Positions 28,635-37,795 of a DNA stretch of 64,000 bases are shown in pieces. Each line of letters starts with the position of its first letter. Position 1 is the stretch's first letter. A model generated the notes under the pieces. The model made no database searches, was not told the origin of the DNA, and saw nothing but the letters and a program-made list of their open reading frames with translations. The DNA is from Lactococcus carnosus. GTDB taxonomy: Bacteria > Bacillota > Bacilli > Lactobacillales > Streptococcaceae. A program made the position numbers and the translations under genes. The stretch lies in NCBI RefSeq assembly GCF_006770265.1, contig NZ_CP017194.1:2092378-2156377 (forward strand). Reading direction: 5' to 3'.

Positions 28635-29123
28635 TCATTCTCTATTTTTTACAAGCAAGATATTTTTCATAGGAAGATGTCTAATCCCATGATGTGCTGG
28701 ATCAACCGTAATCGCACCATCTGAGATAAAGCCTAGACGTTCATAAAAATGAAGCGCTTTTTCTCTAGCATTTGTCGTCACAACAAGGTTTACAGACTGG
28801 CCATCGTCCGCACTTTCAACTGAGTCAATCATGCTTTCAAAAGCAAAGTTAACTAGCTTAGTACCGGTTCCTTTAGCCTGATAGGTAGCATCAATCGCCA
28901 TGGAAACTAATTGAAAATGACCTTTTGAGAGTTCGTAGAAAGACACTGTACCGACCAATCTATCTGATGTTACAGCGCCAAAAAAGAGATTTTCTTTTTC
29001 GATTTGCTTGCCATCTTCTGATAAAGGTGGCATCCCGATATCACCGTACAGCGCATGATTTCTTAATGCGACACTCTGTGTGTAAAGACCACTATTTTGA
29101 CTATTAAACTGGATAAATTCCAA
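28635..29123 (-). CDS. GNAT family N-acetyltransferase
   Basis: 162 aa. Acetyl-CoA binding motif A in LVSMAIDATYQAKGTGTKLVNFAFE (Q/RxxGxG/A), and the C-terminal KALHFYERLGF block. Cytoplasmic acetyltransferase with unknown acceptor. Lies 94 bp downstream of the marR-like gene on the same strand, with a terminator between them. Confidence 0.85.
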   Translation of the reverse strand: MEFIQFNSQNSGLYTQSVALRNHALYGDIGMPPLSEDGKQIEKENLFFGAVTSDRLVGTVSFYELSKGHFQLVSMAIDATYQAKGTGTKLVNFAFESMIDSVESADDGQSVNLVVTTNAREKALHFYERLGFISDGAITVDPAHHGIRHLPMKNILLVKNRE

Positions 29124-29163
29124 GCGACTCTCCTTTTTGGGAGAATCCTACATCTCCCCTAAT

Positions 29164-29193
29164 AAAAAAGACCTAATGATACTAGGTTTTTTT
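29164..29193 (-). terminator. terminator after the MarR-family gene
   Basis: ACCTA...TAGGT stem with A- and T-runs at both sides, 24 bp past the regulator stop codon. Confidence 0.7.
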
Positions 29194-29216
29194 AATGATG
29201 ATTTTTAAAGTAACAC

Positions 29217-29657
29217 TTACATGTCCGCTTTGATAGCCTGTGTTAATCGGACATTATCTGCAACCATCTGTTGCATGACTTCAGGTGAAAAATCGATTTC
29301 CTCTGAAAAGCAAGCATTTAAGACAGATTGGATTTCAAGTTGAAGTGCTTGACCTGCTTGCGTAAGCTGAATAACTAGCTGTCTCTTATCTTTTTCAGGT
29401 TGGATACGACGTAAATAGCCTTTTTCTTCTAACCTTTTAAGAAGCGGGGTTAGGGTATTACTGGATAGTTCTAAAGTATCACCTAGCTCATAAAGCTTAA
29501 TGTTATCTTTTTCCCATAGGACTAAAAGCACGATATATTGCGTATATGTCAGATCAAATGCTAGCAATTTCTTTTTATAAAATTGGTTTAGCATGCGATT
29601 TGTATTATAGATTGCGTAACAAAGTTGATTGGTTAATTTAGGAAATTCTCGAAACAT
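29217..29657 (-). CDS. MarR-family regulator, OhrR-like
   Basis: 146 aa winged-helix regulator: LTYTQYIVLLVLWEKDNIKLYELGDTLELSSNTLTPLLKRLEEKGYLRR is the DNA-binding core. The N terminus PKLTNQLCYAIYNTNR places a Cys at residue 13, at the position of the redox-sensing Cys of OhrR. So a thiol-oxidation-responsive repressor is likely. It is divergent from a flavoprotein disulfide reductase; a long inverted repeat in the shared 138-bp gap is its probable operator. Confidence 0.85.
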   Translation of the reverse strand: MFREFPKLTNQLCYAIYNTNRMLNQFYKKKLLAFDLTYTQYIVLLVLWEKDNIKLYELGDTLELSSNTLTPLLKRLEEKGYLRRIQPEKDKRQLVIQLTQAGQALQLEIQSVLNACFSEEIDFSPEVMQQMVADNVRLTQAIKADM

Positions 29658-29721
29658 AACTACCTTTCAAATTAAATGATATGTAATTAATCATAGCATA
29701 AGTTATTTCCAAAGTAAATAA

Positions 29722-29750
29722 TTGACAAGCCATCTTTAAAGCGATATTCT
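29722..29750 (+). promoter_or_regulatory. promoter of the flavoprotein gene
   Basis: TTGACA (29722-29727), 17-bp spacer, TATTCT (29745-29750). The -10 box overlaps the left arm of the palindrome at 29746-29781. Confidence 0.7.
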
Positions 29751-29781
29751 ATAATTAGTCGTACGCGATTAATTATAGAAT
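29746..29781. promoter_or_regulatory. OhrR/MarR-type operator
   Basis: Perfect 12-bp arms ATTCTATAATTA and TAATTATAGAAT separated by 12 bp, covering the -10 region and start site of the rightward promoter. The size and AT-rich palindrome fit a MarR-family dimer site, so the regulator should repress the flavoprotein gene. A second weaker ATGAT/ATCAT repeat lies near 29674-29692. Confidence 0.7.
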
Positions 29782-29795
29782 ATGAGGAAATACAA

Positions 29796-31142
29796 ATGTA
29801 TCAATATGATGTTACTTTTATCGGTTCAGGACATGCAAACTGGCATGCTGCGGTTACCTTAGCACAAGCAGGCAAAAAGGTTGCGATTGTGGAGCATGAT
29901 GTCGTAGCAGGCACATGTACAAACTATGGCTGTAATGCTAAGTATTTACTGGACACGCCTTTTGAATTTCTAGATGGTTTAGCACGTTATGAGCAAGCCG
30001 GAATTGCAACAAATGGTAGCATTAGTTGGGAACAACTGATGGCCTATAAGGAACGTGAAATACCGACATACGCGCCTATGATGGAAGGTGTATTTGATAA
30101 TATGAATATTGACTTGCTTAAAGGGCATGGTCGATTAGTAGACACCCACGTTGTTGGTATTGATGAAGCTGAAGTGACTTCAGACTATATCGTGATCGGT
30201 ACTGGCCAACGTTCAAATCATCTTAACATCACAGGTAGTGAGTATCTCCGTGATAGCCGTGATTTTCTAAGCCTTGCTAAAATGCCTAAGCACATCACCT
30301 TTATCGGTGCAGGAATTATCGCTATGGAATTTGCCACTATGGCGGCTAAATTAGGTTCTGAGGTTCATATTGTTGAATATGCTGATAAAGCCTTAATGGC
30401 CTATCAAGATAGCTATGTCAAGACAGTTGTCAACAAGTTGACAGCAGAAGGCGTAACCTTCCATTTTGGTGAGTCTGTCAATCAAGTCCTAGCTGTGAAC
30501 GACACTTATCAAGTATCAACTGCTGCTGGCCTAACGATTGACACTGAGTATGTCTTAGATGCGACAGGCCGTATCTCAAATGTTGAAAATATCGGTTTAG
30601 AAACAGTCGGCATCAGCTATAATCGCTCAGGAATTGAAGTAAACGATCATTTACAAACGACTGTCCCTCATGTCTTTGCAAGTGGTGATGTTGTTGACAA
30701 ACTAATCCCACGTTTGACACCGACTGCTAGTTTTGAGTCAGACTATATTGCATCATTTATTCTGGGCGCAACTACTGAAGCAATTCAATATCCAGTGGTG
30801 CCAAATATTGTCTTTACATTCCCAAGGATCGCACAAGTTGGCGTTAGTTTAAAAGAAGCAAATGCAGATAAGGATACGTATACAGTTTTCGAAGTCCCAT
30901 TTGGCAAACAACTGCAATTCCAAACTAAGCTTGAAGATGACGCGCACATGACCTTTATCGTCAATCAAGATAAGGAATTAGTCGGCGCAAGTTTGCTAAG
31001 TAATGAAGCAGGAGATTTGATTAACTTTCTTACTTTAGTCATCAACAAAAAAATAACAGCTAAAGACCTCAACCAAATGATTTTTGCCTTTCCAGGTACA
31101 AGTAGTGGTCTTATCAATACACTTAAAACGATTTTAAGATAA
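29796..31142 (+). CDS. pyridine nucleotide-disulfide oxidoreductase family flavoprotein
   Basis: 448 aa, glutathione/lipoamide reductase fold. Redox-active disulfide Cys41-Cys46 in GTCTNYGCNAKYLL; NAD(P)H site FIGAGIIAMEFATMAAKLGSEVHIVE; second FAD block HVFASGDVVD. The FAD GxGxxG motif is altered (GSGHANWHA). The C-terminal interface lacks the catalytic His-x4-Glu pair of glutathione reductase (here IFAFPGTSSGLI), so the dithiol chemistry may differ. With an OhrR-like repressor next door, a role in thiol or peroxide stress is likely; the substrate is unknown. Confidence 0.85.
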   Translation: MYQYDVTFIGSGHANWHAAVTLAQAGKKVAIVEHDVVAGTCTNYGCNAKYLLDTPFEFLDGLARYEQAGIATNGSISWEQLMAYKEREIPTYAPMMEGVFDNMNIDLLKGHGRLVDTHVVGIDEAEVTSDYIVIGTGQRSNHLNITGSEYLRDSRDFLSLAKMPKHITFIGAGIIAMEFATMAAKLGSEVHIVEYADKALMAYQDSYVKTVVNKLTAEGVTFHFGESVNQVLAVNDTYQVSTAAGLTIDTEYVLDATGRISNVENIGLETVGISYNRSGIEVNDHLQTTVPHVFASGDVVDKLIPRLTPTASFESDYIASFILGATTEAIQYPVVPNIVFTFPRIAQVGVSLKEANADKDTYTVFEVPFGKQLQFQTKLEDDAHMTFIVNQDKELVGASLLSNEAGDLINFLTLVINKKITAKDLNQMIFAFPGTSSGLINTLKTILR

Positions 31143-31170
31143 GCATCTTGTTAGCTAGTCTAGCATCCGA

Positions 31171-31209
31171 AAACCCATATACAGGAAAAATCTGTATATG
31201 GGTTTTTAT
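31171..31209. terminator. bidirectional terminator
   Basis: Perfect 15-bp stem AAAACCCATATACAG / CTGTATATGGGTTTT with T-rich tail, between the convergent flavoprotein and CMD genes. Confidence 0.9.
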
Positions 31210-31215
31210 CTTTTT

Positions 31216-31581
31216 TTATTTGTCTCCAAAAACTGCTTTTGCTACTGAAATCGCATTTAATACTCTTGGAAAGCCAACATAGGGCAGACAGTGAATAAAT
31301 GTCTCGACAATTTCCTCACGACGCAATCCGACATTTAAGGCCCCTTGTATATGAATTTTAAGTTGACTTGACGTATCTCCTTGCGTTAGCAAGCTGGTAA
31401 TTGTGATCATCTCCCTTTGTTTCATATCTAGTATCCCACGTGTCTCAGCCTCATGGAATACGAGTAGCGTCTTTTGATCTAAGATCGGTGCGATATCTGT
31501 TAAACTCTCTGACACCAACTGACTTGCCACTTTACCAATTACTGCTTCACGAATGGTTAATCCGTTCTCGTATTTGTTCAA
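31216..31581 (-). CDS. carboxymuconolactone decarboxylase (CMD) family protein
   Basis: 121 aa, all-helical CMD/AhpD-like fold: LDMKQREMITITSLLTQGDTSSQLKIHIQGALNVGLRREEIVETFIHCLPYVGFPRVLNAISVA is the core block. It has the gamma-carboxymuconolactone-decarboxylase form (EV/IVETF.H..PY.GFP) rather than the AhpD CxxC peroxidase motif. Real substrate unknown. Divergent from a MerR regulator that probably controls it. Confidence 0.85.
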   Translation of the reverse strand: MNKYENGLTIREAVIGKVASQLVSESLTDIAPILDQKTLLVFHEAETRGILDMKQREMITITSLLTQGDTSSQLKIHIQGALNVGLRREEIVETFIHCLPYVGFPRVLNAISVAKAVFGDK

Positions 31582-31667
31582 AATACTGCCTCCTTTTCTG
31601 TGATATAATCAGTATAAACTATCAAGTAGACTTGATAGCAAGCATTATTTTCATATCATGCTAGAAG

Positions 31668-31683
31668 GGTTTCACGTGAAACA
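31668..31683. promoter_or_regulatory. parS site 2 (ParB/Spo0J binding site) at the merR start
   Basis: GGTTTCACGTGAAACA: the 14-bp core GTTTCACGTGAAAC is a perfect palindrome, identical to that of the site in prmA. It covers the GTG start of the MerR gene, about 31 kb left of dnaA. Confidence 0.85.
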
Positions 31684-32050
31684 AACTTATAAAATATCAG
31701 ACATTGCGACACTTACTGGCTTATCTATTCCAACACTACGCTACTATGAAGAGATAGGCCTGCTACACCCTGCAAGGAACGCGACCAACTATCGCGTCTT
31801 TACTGATGATGATCTACGTTGGATCGCATTTATTAAACGCGCTAAGGCAACTGGCATGTCTCTAACAAAAATAATTGCTTATGCTAGACTACGTGAAAAA
31901 GGAGACAGTACCATACTAGATAGGATAAACATTTTGGTAGAACAAGAAATGATTTTACAACTTGAACAAGATAAATTACAAGCACATATTACATTTCTAC
32001 AAGATAAAAAGGCATACTATGAAAACCTGCTAGACGATACTAAAAAATAA
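31676..32050 (+). CDS. MerR-family transcriptional regulator
   Basis: About 124 aa. Winged HTH: YKISDIATLTGLSIPTLRYYEEIGLLHPARNATNYRVFTDDDLRWIAFIKRAKATGMSL, then a dimerisation coiled coil to the C terminus. No cysteine metal site, so a small-molecule or stress sensor of the AdhR type. Start chosen at GTG 31676 with GAAGGG upstream; ATG 31658 in the same frame is less well placed. Probably regulates the divergent CMD gene and itself. Confidence 0.85.
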   Translation: MKQTYKISDIATLTGLSIPTLRYYEEIGLLHPARNATNYRVFTDDDLRWIAFIKRAKATGMSLTKIIAYARLREKGDSTILDRINILVEQEMILQLEQDKLQAHITFLQDKKAYYENLLDDTKK

Positions 32051-32242
32051 GCAGTTAAGCAAACATTCTGATAAGCCATTTCCTTGCTTAAAGTAAAAAC
32101 CTATTATATGATTAACTAATCGGCTACATATTAACAGACGAAATAGGTATAAAAAACGACATGATGACAACAGTTTCCCCAGTCATTATGGTAGACACTT
32201 ATACCAACAAAATTTAACTAATAGTTAGGGATTTTTATTGTC

Positions 32243-33184
32243 ATGCATAACAAAACAAAAGCATATCTGGCCGCACTATCAAGTGCATTAATCATAGGAT
32301 TATCATTTTTATTCGTAAAAACAACGCTTTTATATGTCTCCCCTCTAGACGCATTATCGCATAGATTCACGGTGGCATTTATAGTTGCTTCAGCATATCT
32401 GCTTATTTCAAAGAAAAAATTAAATTTAAGCATTCAAGATTGGCTATTCATAGCGCCATTGTCACTCCTATATCCAATACTTATGTTTTTATTCCAAGTA
32501 CTTGGCTTGAGTCAAACATCTTCATCTCAGGCGGGGATGATACAAGCGAGTATTCCTATATTTACACTAATATTAGCGACCATCATATTACGAGAAAAAC
32601 CTGCTTTGAAACAAATACTATCCATCATCATTTCAGTTTCTGGGGTTATGATCATCATATCTATGAATGGTGTCAACTCTCAAGATACCAGTATCATAGG
32701 CGCAGTGTTAATTTTATTATCGACACTTTCCAATGCCTTTTATAATATCCTAGCGAAAAAATATGTTGCTAAATACGCTTTATTATCAGTGACATATGTC
32801 ATGACCACCATCGCCTTTGTTGTGTTTAGCATTTTATCCTTATCAAATCATATAGTTAAAGGCACTTTAGACCACTATCTATTACCTTTTACGAATCAAA
32901 ATTATACCTTATCTATTTTGTATTTAGGGATCCTATCATCATTGCTCACATCACTTATTTCAAATTATGCTCTATCTATATTGCCACCTGCACAAATGAG
33001 TATATTTAGTAATGTGTCTGTCCTAGTAACTGTCCTAGCAGGTATCATTATTTTAAACGAAACGTTTACTAGCCTTCATCTACTTGGGGGCGTATTAATC
33101 ATACTAGGGGCAATCGGAACAAATTTCTTTGGTGCTAAGAAAAAGAATCTTGAGGCTAACGCGCTTACTAAGCATAAAATATAA
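32243..33184 (+). CDS. DMT/EamA-family transporter
   Basis: 313 aa, ten membrane helices arranged as two EamA repeats: AALSSALIIGLSFLFVKTTL at the start of repeat 1 and AVLILLSTLSNAFYNILAKK at the start of repeat 2. Family members export amino acids and metabolites in exchange for protons; the substrate is not visible. The 190 bp upstream hold no other gene. Marks the left edge of the variable region. Confidence 0.85.
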   Translation: MHNKTKAYLAALSSALIIGLSFLFVKTTLLYVSPLDALSHRFTVAFIVASAYLLISKKKLNLSIQDWLFIAPLSLLYPILMFLFQVLGLSQTSSSQAGMIQASIPIFTLILATIILREKPALKQILSIIISVSGVMIIISMNGVNSQDTSIIGAVLILLSTLSNAFYNILAKKYVAKYALLSVTYVMTTIAFVVFSILSLSNHIVKGTLDHYLLPFTNQNYTLSILYLGILSSLLTSLISNYALSILPPAQMSIFSNVSVLVTVLAGIIILNETFTSLHLLGGVLIILGAIGTNFFGAKKKNLEANALTKHKI

Positions 33185-33219
33185 TGGTTATCCTGAAAAA
33201 CTGACATATGCCATAAATG

Positions 33220-33257
33220 AAAAAGCCACAGGCAGTTGTTGCTGTCTATGGCTTTTT
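33220..33257 (+). terminator. terminator after the DMT transporter gene
   Basis: AAAAAGCCACAGGCAG / CTGTCTATGGCTTTTT hairpin. Its right arm is the same as that of the terminator at 45931-45966. Confidence 0.85.
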
Positions 33258-33322
33258 CTGATGCCCTTGGTAGATATGCACACTCCTATGTATTAAATAA
33301 ACTTATTGACAAGTCTATTTAC

Positions 33323-34078
33323 CTAAGCATTATCCCACTTCCAGTTTTTAGAGGAAATAATTTTAACACCCAATACCAGGATAACAGTGATAAAAGATAC
33401 CAAACCTAATTTACTATATAAAGAAATATCTAAAAAATAATCCAACTGAAGTAATTGCCTAAAACCATCGATACCATAAAAAAATGGGTTAACATAAACT
33501 AAATATCTAAGTGGTACCGGAATATAGTCAACTGGATAAATATAACCCGAAAAAAATTGGATGATACTGAAAATATAAAAAGTTGTTTTAATGTTATTTT
33601 TCAGAACAGCAAAATAAGCAATCACAACCCCAATACAATAACTTTGAATCGTCAAAATGATGATTACAAATACTATCTCTAATAAATGACTTGATAAAAC
33701 AGAGATATGAAAGATGAAAATTGAGAGACTAAACGTTAAAATCGTTGAAAAGAAGGAAATAATTATCCATGGTATCATGTTCCCCAGGATAATCGTATTT
33801 GGCTTAATGCCTATAACTTGATAATAATTCCCTCGTCCCTTTCTTTTCTCTTCCAAGGCATACATACTGCACATGATCACATTGTTACCTATAAATAAGG
33901 TCAATAAAAATGAAGTTAATATAAAAATAGTCTTGTCATTTTGTGATGTTCCTACTATCGTCATAATTAAAAATGGTAGCAGTGTTGTCACCGTTCTAAC
34001 TTGGATAGATAGCGTATCAATACTATTTTTAAACAACAACTTAAATCTAGTTTGCGATAAATATAAGAGAGATATCAT
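33323..34078 (-). CDS. ABC-2 type exporter permease (second)
   Basis: 251 aa, six membrane helices; conserved ABC-2 region SGYIYPVDYIPVPLRYLVYVNPFFYGIDGFRQLL near 175-210, typical of drug, polysaccharide or bacteriocin exporters. It overlaps the preceding permease gene by 4 bp, so with 34075-35687 it forms a three-gene exporter. AT-rich with rare codons, unlike the housekeeping genes. Confidence 0.82.
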   Translation of the reverse strand: MISLLYLSQTRFKLLFKNSIDTLSIQVRTVTTLLPFLIMTIVGTSQNDKTIFILTSFLLTLFIGNNVIMCSMYALEEKRKGRGNYYQVIGIKPNTIILGNMIPWIIISFFSTILTFSLSIFIFHISVLSSHLLEIVFVIIILTIQSYCIGVVIAYFAVLKNNIKTTFYIFSIIQFFSGYIYPVDYIPVPLRYLVYVNPFFYGIDGFRQLLQLDYFLDISLYSKLGLVSFITVILVLGVKIISSKNWKWDNA

Positions 34079-34788
34079 TTTTCTCCTACCTTAAAATTTT
34101 TATTAGTCATATATATTATCAAAGATACAGATGCTATGAATAAAATTGGTTCCAGCCATGAATATGTTACTTCTCCATTCAATAAAGAAAAAGGAAATGC
34201 TGTAGGAATTAAGTAAAGCATTATTGCATTTTGGCCTAAAAAATTAATTGGGAACATGACCCCTGAGACAATAAATAATATATCAATCAAACTATTAAAA
34301 ATATTGAAAATCTGTTTCTCTTTAAATCTGATTTGTAAGGAATTAATAAAGTTTACAGAGATAAATACAGAGAAAATGAGCAACAATAAAGAGATGACTG
34401 ATAACTGATTTACAGTTACTATCTTCAATAACATGAGTACCTCAATCAATATAGTATATAAAATAGCATGCATTGCAAATAGTAGACCATTAGATATTAT
34501 CCTAAATTTGTAATAGGAGTTTCCTGTCAATTTGATATAAGTCACATAATTATTTTTCAACTCATAATCTGATATAAAGTAGCTATCAAACATAACCGTT
34601 GTACAACACACCCAAATAATAACTGATATCATGATATTATTTTGACCTAGTTTTAAAAAACGAGCTAAAAAAAGGATTGGGAAGATCAAAGAGAATGGTA
34701 TTCTAACAAACGTTTGTATCATATTTTGTTTGTCTAATAGAATTTTCTTCATCAAAAGTAAGTTAATAGCACCAATCATTTGATCCAT
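34075..34788 (-). CDS. ABC-2 type exporter permease (first)
   Basis: 237 aa with six predicted membrane helices (helix 1 near 25-45, last near 205-228). The block FIVSGVMFPINFLG resembles the ABC-2 motif before helix 5. Start overlaps the ATPase gene by 13 bp, so translation is coupled. Two unlike permease subunits and one ATPase suggest a heterodimeric membrane part. Confidence 0.75.
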   Translation of the reverse strand: MDQMIGAINLLLMKKILLDKQNMIQTFVRIPFSLIFPILFLARFLKLGQNNIMISVIIWVCCTTVMFDSYFISDYELKNNYVTYIKLTGNSYYKFRIISNGLLFAMHAILYTILIEVLMLLKIVTVNQLSVISLLLLIFSVFISVNFINSLQIRFKEKQIFNIFNSLIDILFIVSGVMFPINFLGQNAIMLYLIPTAFPFSLLNGEVTYSWLEPILFIASVSLIIYMTNKNFKVGEK

Positions 34789-35687
34789 TCTCCACTTTCA
34801 ATTCTGAAAACATCTGATAAATTGGTAGCTCTTGTACCAAATCGAATAACCTGGTCACAAGGTATACTTATCTCATTAGGACTAACTAGTCTTTGAATCA
34901 AACTATTTTCAGGCGTATCAGAAAAAAATAGCTGCTCATTTCTTGAAAGGTGTTTTTTTATCTCCTGTTCATTACTGACATCAAAATCAATGAACTGCAA
35001 TGTTTTAGGATAACGATTAAGTAACGCCTCTTTACTCTGGGAAAAAACAATTGCAGCATCCGAAACCATTGTCACCGTATCAGCATACTGACTAACCTCA
35101 GATAAATTGTGTTCCACACTGATAATAGTTAGACCATCTTTTTGCTTTTTTTTCAATATACCATACATCCTTTTAATCTGTATAATATCTAACCCAGTTG
35201 TCGGTTCATCAAGAAAAATAATTTTAGGGTCATTCAAAAAAGCACGAATAAAATGTAGTTTTTGTAACATACCATTTGAATATACTGATAATGTTTTTTG
35301 TAAATCTTCTTTTGATAAATCAAAATCACTCGCTAAATTTTTAATTTTTTTACTTGCTTCCAACTTTTTAATGCCATAAAGTCTAGCAAAGAAAAGACAG
35401 TTTTCCCATCCAGTCAACTCGGGAAAAAGTTGTCTAGTATCAGAAGAAACATAATTAATTGATCTCAAGTACTGTTTTTGGTTCTTTAAAGTAATCACAG
35501 AATCATTATTTTTTAAAAGGCCTGAATTAAGTTTATTGAGACCAATCAATGCCTTTAGCAATTGTGTTTTCCCTGACCCATTTTTCCCGATAATGATGTG
35601 ATATGAGCCCGAATCAAAACAAAGGTTGATATCATCTAAATAAAATGACCCTTTCATTATCTGTCCATCAATAACCTCAAGACTCAT
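34776..35687 (-). CDS. ABC exporter ATP-binding protein
   Basis: 303 aa. Walker A GKNGSGKTQLLKAL (residues 34-41 core), Walker B IIFLDEPTTGLD, switch His in SVEHNLSEV. The signature is degenerate (VYSNGMLQKLHF rather than LSGGQ). A C-terminal extension of about 80 aa (from about 225) follows the ABC domain, as in antibiotic and bacteriocin exporters. Probably exports or confers immunity to a peptide or small compound; a candidate product gene was not found beside it. Confidence 0.82.
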   Translation of the reverse strand: MSLEVIDGQIMKGSFYLDDINLCFDSGSYHIIIGKNGSGKTQLLKALIGLNKLNSGLLKNNDSVITLKNQKQYLRSINYVSSDTRQLFPELTGWENCLFFARLYGIKKLEASKKIKNLASDFDLSKEDLQKTLSVYSNGMLQKLHFIRAFLNDPKIIFLDEPTTGLDIIQIKRMYGILKKKQKDGLTIISVEHNLSEVSQYADTVTMVSDAAIVFSQSKEALLNRYPKTLQFIDFDVSNEQEIKKHLSRNEQLFFSDTPENSLIQRLVSPNEISIPCDQVIRFGTRATNLSDVFRIESGEWIK

Positions 35688-35884
35688 TTTCTCTCCTTAA
35701 TATATCTTCAAGACAGCCATATAAATCAATATCAGTTCGCTGCGGCCTAACCTGAATTTTTTATTTCTTTTTCTATTACAAAGTAGTTAGCAACAAAATC
35801 ATTGTACGATAATTCACAAAAAAAATCAATATTTATTCGAACTCGATTCTCTATTATTCTGGAGAACTTATTGTTTTGATTCAT

Positions 35885-35920
35885 AAAAAAAGCACTGCAC
35901 AAGATGTAAAGTCCTTTTTA
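35885..35920 (-). terminator. terminator-like hairpin after the methyltransferase gene
   Basis: AAAAGGACT...AGTGCTTTTTTT on the minus strand. It belongs to a set of similar hairpins followed by a TATGTCCCC-like sequence (see findings). Confidence 0.55.
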
Positions 35921-36044
35921 GTATGTCCCCATTTCATGAATTACTCTCATTTTTAAATGAGTTTAAACTGTTAGAGGATTCCTTTATCTGTCTATGATAC
36001 TTAATCGCTGCATCGTAGACAATCTGTTTTAGCTCAATACGAAA

Positions 36045-36704
36045 TTACCTATTTTTTATAATTTTATAGAAGATCCATCCTCTATTCTCTTTCGTTTCTA
36101 TTAAATTCAAATTTAGCTTATCTAGATATACTTCAAAATCCGCTCTAGATTTTAAGTCTGGTAAGAAATAGTTTATTTTAGTATACTCACAACCTATCAA
36201 TAATACCCCATCTTTAGACATGATTCTTTTTATCTCTAACAAACTTTGTTGTAAGTTTTCCCAGTGAAAATGGTTTTGAAAAGCACAAATTAATTCAAAG
36301 GATTCAGAAGGATATTGTGTTTCTTTAATATCTCTTTTTTCAAACCTTATATTATTTCTTAAATTTTTCGTTTTTGCTTGTTCAATTGCTTTTTCAGATA
36401 TATCTATTCCAATGATTGAGTCACAGAAAAAATGATTACTAATGTACTTTGTTGTAGCACCATTTCCCACACCTATATCTAATACATTGTCATACTTCTT
36501 TTTATCTAAAAAAGATAGACTCCATTCTGACATGGGTAAATAAGCATTGTTCCATATTTTCATCATCAAGCTTCCGATAATTCCTGTGGGCTTTTTTGAT
36601 TGTGCTAATAAATAGTTGAAACTTACATACAAGATGATTACTAGGATAATAACTACAAAAAAAATTTTCATACTTCTCCTTTTAAAAAATGAAATAAAAT
36701 TCAA
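36045..36704 (-). CDS. membrane-anchored class I SAM-dependent methyltransferase
   Basis: 219 aa. One N-terminal membrane helix (about 12-32) after a basic start, then a methyltransferase domain: VLDIGVGNGATTKYIS (SAM motif I, about 75-90), IIGIDISEKAIEQAK, FELICAFQNHFHWEN and LLEIKRIMSKDGVLLIGCEY. The acceptor is unknown; it may modify a membrane-bound or exported compound linked to the neighbouring ABC exporter. A single gene with its own leader. Confidence 0.8.
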   Translation of the reverse strand: MNFISFFKRRSMKIFFVVIILVIILYVSFNYLLAQSKKPTGIIGSLMMKIWNNAYLPMSEWSLSFLDKKKYDNVLDIGVGNGATTKYISNHFFCDSIIGIDISEKAIEQAKTKNLRNNIRFEKRDIKETQYPSESFELICAFQNHFHWENLQQSLLEIKRIMSKDGVLLIGCEYTKINYFLPDLKSRADFEVYLDKLNLNLIETKENRGWIFYKIIKNR

Positions 36705-36838
36705 ATTTCTGTTTTAACTCTTTTCTAAAATCAATAGTATGATAAAAACAATTGATAACTATATACGTTGCTTACTATATGGCACTCGCACTTATCATAT
36801 TCGCTTGAATCTTGTCAGACTATCGCTTATTGACATGC

Positions 36839-36872
36839 AAAAAAAACTGCCTAAATAATGGGCAATTTTTTT
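36839..36872. terminator. weak bidirectional hairpin
   Basis: TGCC/GGCA stem enclosed by an A7-T7 pair, between the methyltransferase gene start and rgg. Confidence 0.5.
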
Positions 36873-37795
36873 GATTTAATCATAACTAAATAATCGTTTA
36901 GAGATAAATAAGTATTTCATAAATAATTGACAAATATTCTAAAGATTCGTATAATTCTAGGAGTATAGTAGGGAATAGGTAGTTATTTTTGCTCATAAAA
37001 GCGATTAGTTTTTAACAACTCTTATTCTTTTTGTTGTGCTACTTTGTCTATACTTGCTAAGTAAGGGAATGGGAAGATGTATATGTTGAATTTTAGAGAT
37101 TTAGGCGCTCACTATCGAAAAGTGAGGGAAGCTAGGGGCTACTCCATGGGAGATGTCACAAGTGATAATTTGAATAAATCGCAAGTATCAAGATTTGAAA
37201 ATGGCACACAAATGTTATTATTAGATGGTTTCATGCATGCAATTAACGGCTTAAATATGACCGTTAGTGAATTTTTTTTAACGATTGGCAATTTTGAAGT
37301 AGGCAATCTGCAAATATTTGGCGAGAAACTACAAGAGTTAATCACTGCACAAGATATAGATGGGCTTAAAGCGATGATTATCAGAAAACCACGAACAAAT
37401 GAAAAAAAGATTTTTAATATCAAGGTCAAGTGCGCTATTCGTGAGTTATCGGGACAAAACTTACTGACGGATGAGGAGGGTCAATTTATTGATAAATATC
37501 TGACAGATTGTGAGGAGTGGACGATGTTTGACACAACTGTTTTTAGCATGTGTTTAGAAGCTTTAGATACAGAATTGGTTTATCATTTGGGTTTACAATT
37601 AATTGAAAAAAATACGTTTTATAAAACTTTACCTTACAATGCACAAATTGTAAAAAGAACACTTGTCAATGTCTATGTCTACATGATATTTCGTGGTTGT
37701 TTCGTGTATGCTGAGGAATTTGAAAAGCAACTTAGTACCTTACTAAAACCGACTGATACAGATGAAAAAATAACTATTCAATTTTTTTAAAAAAT

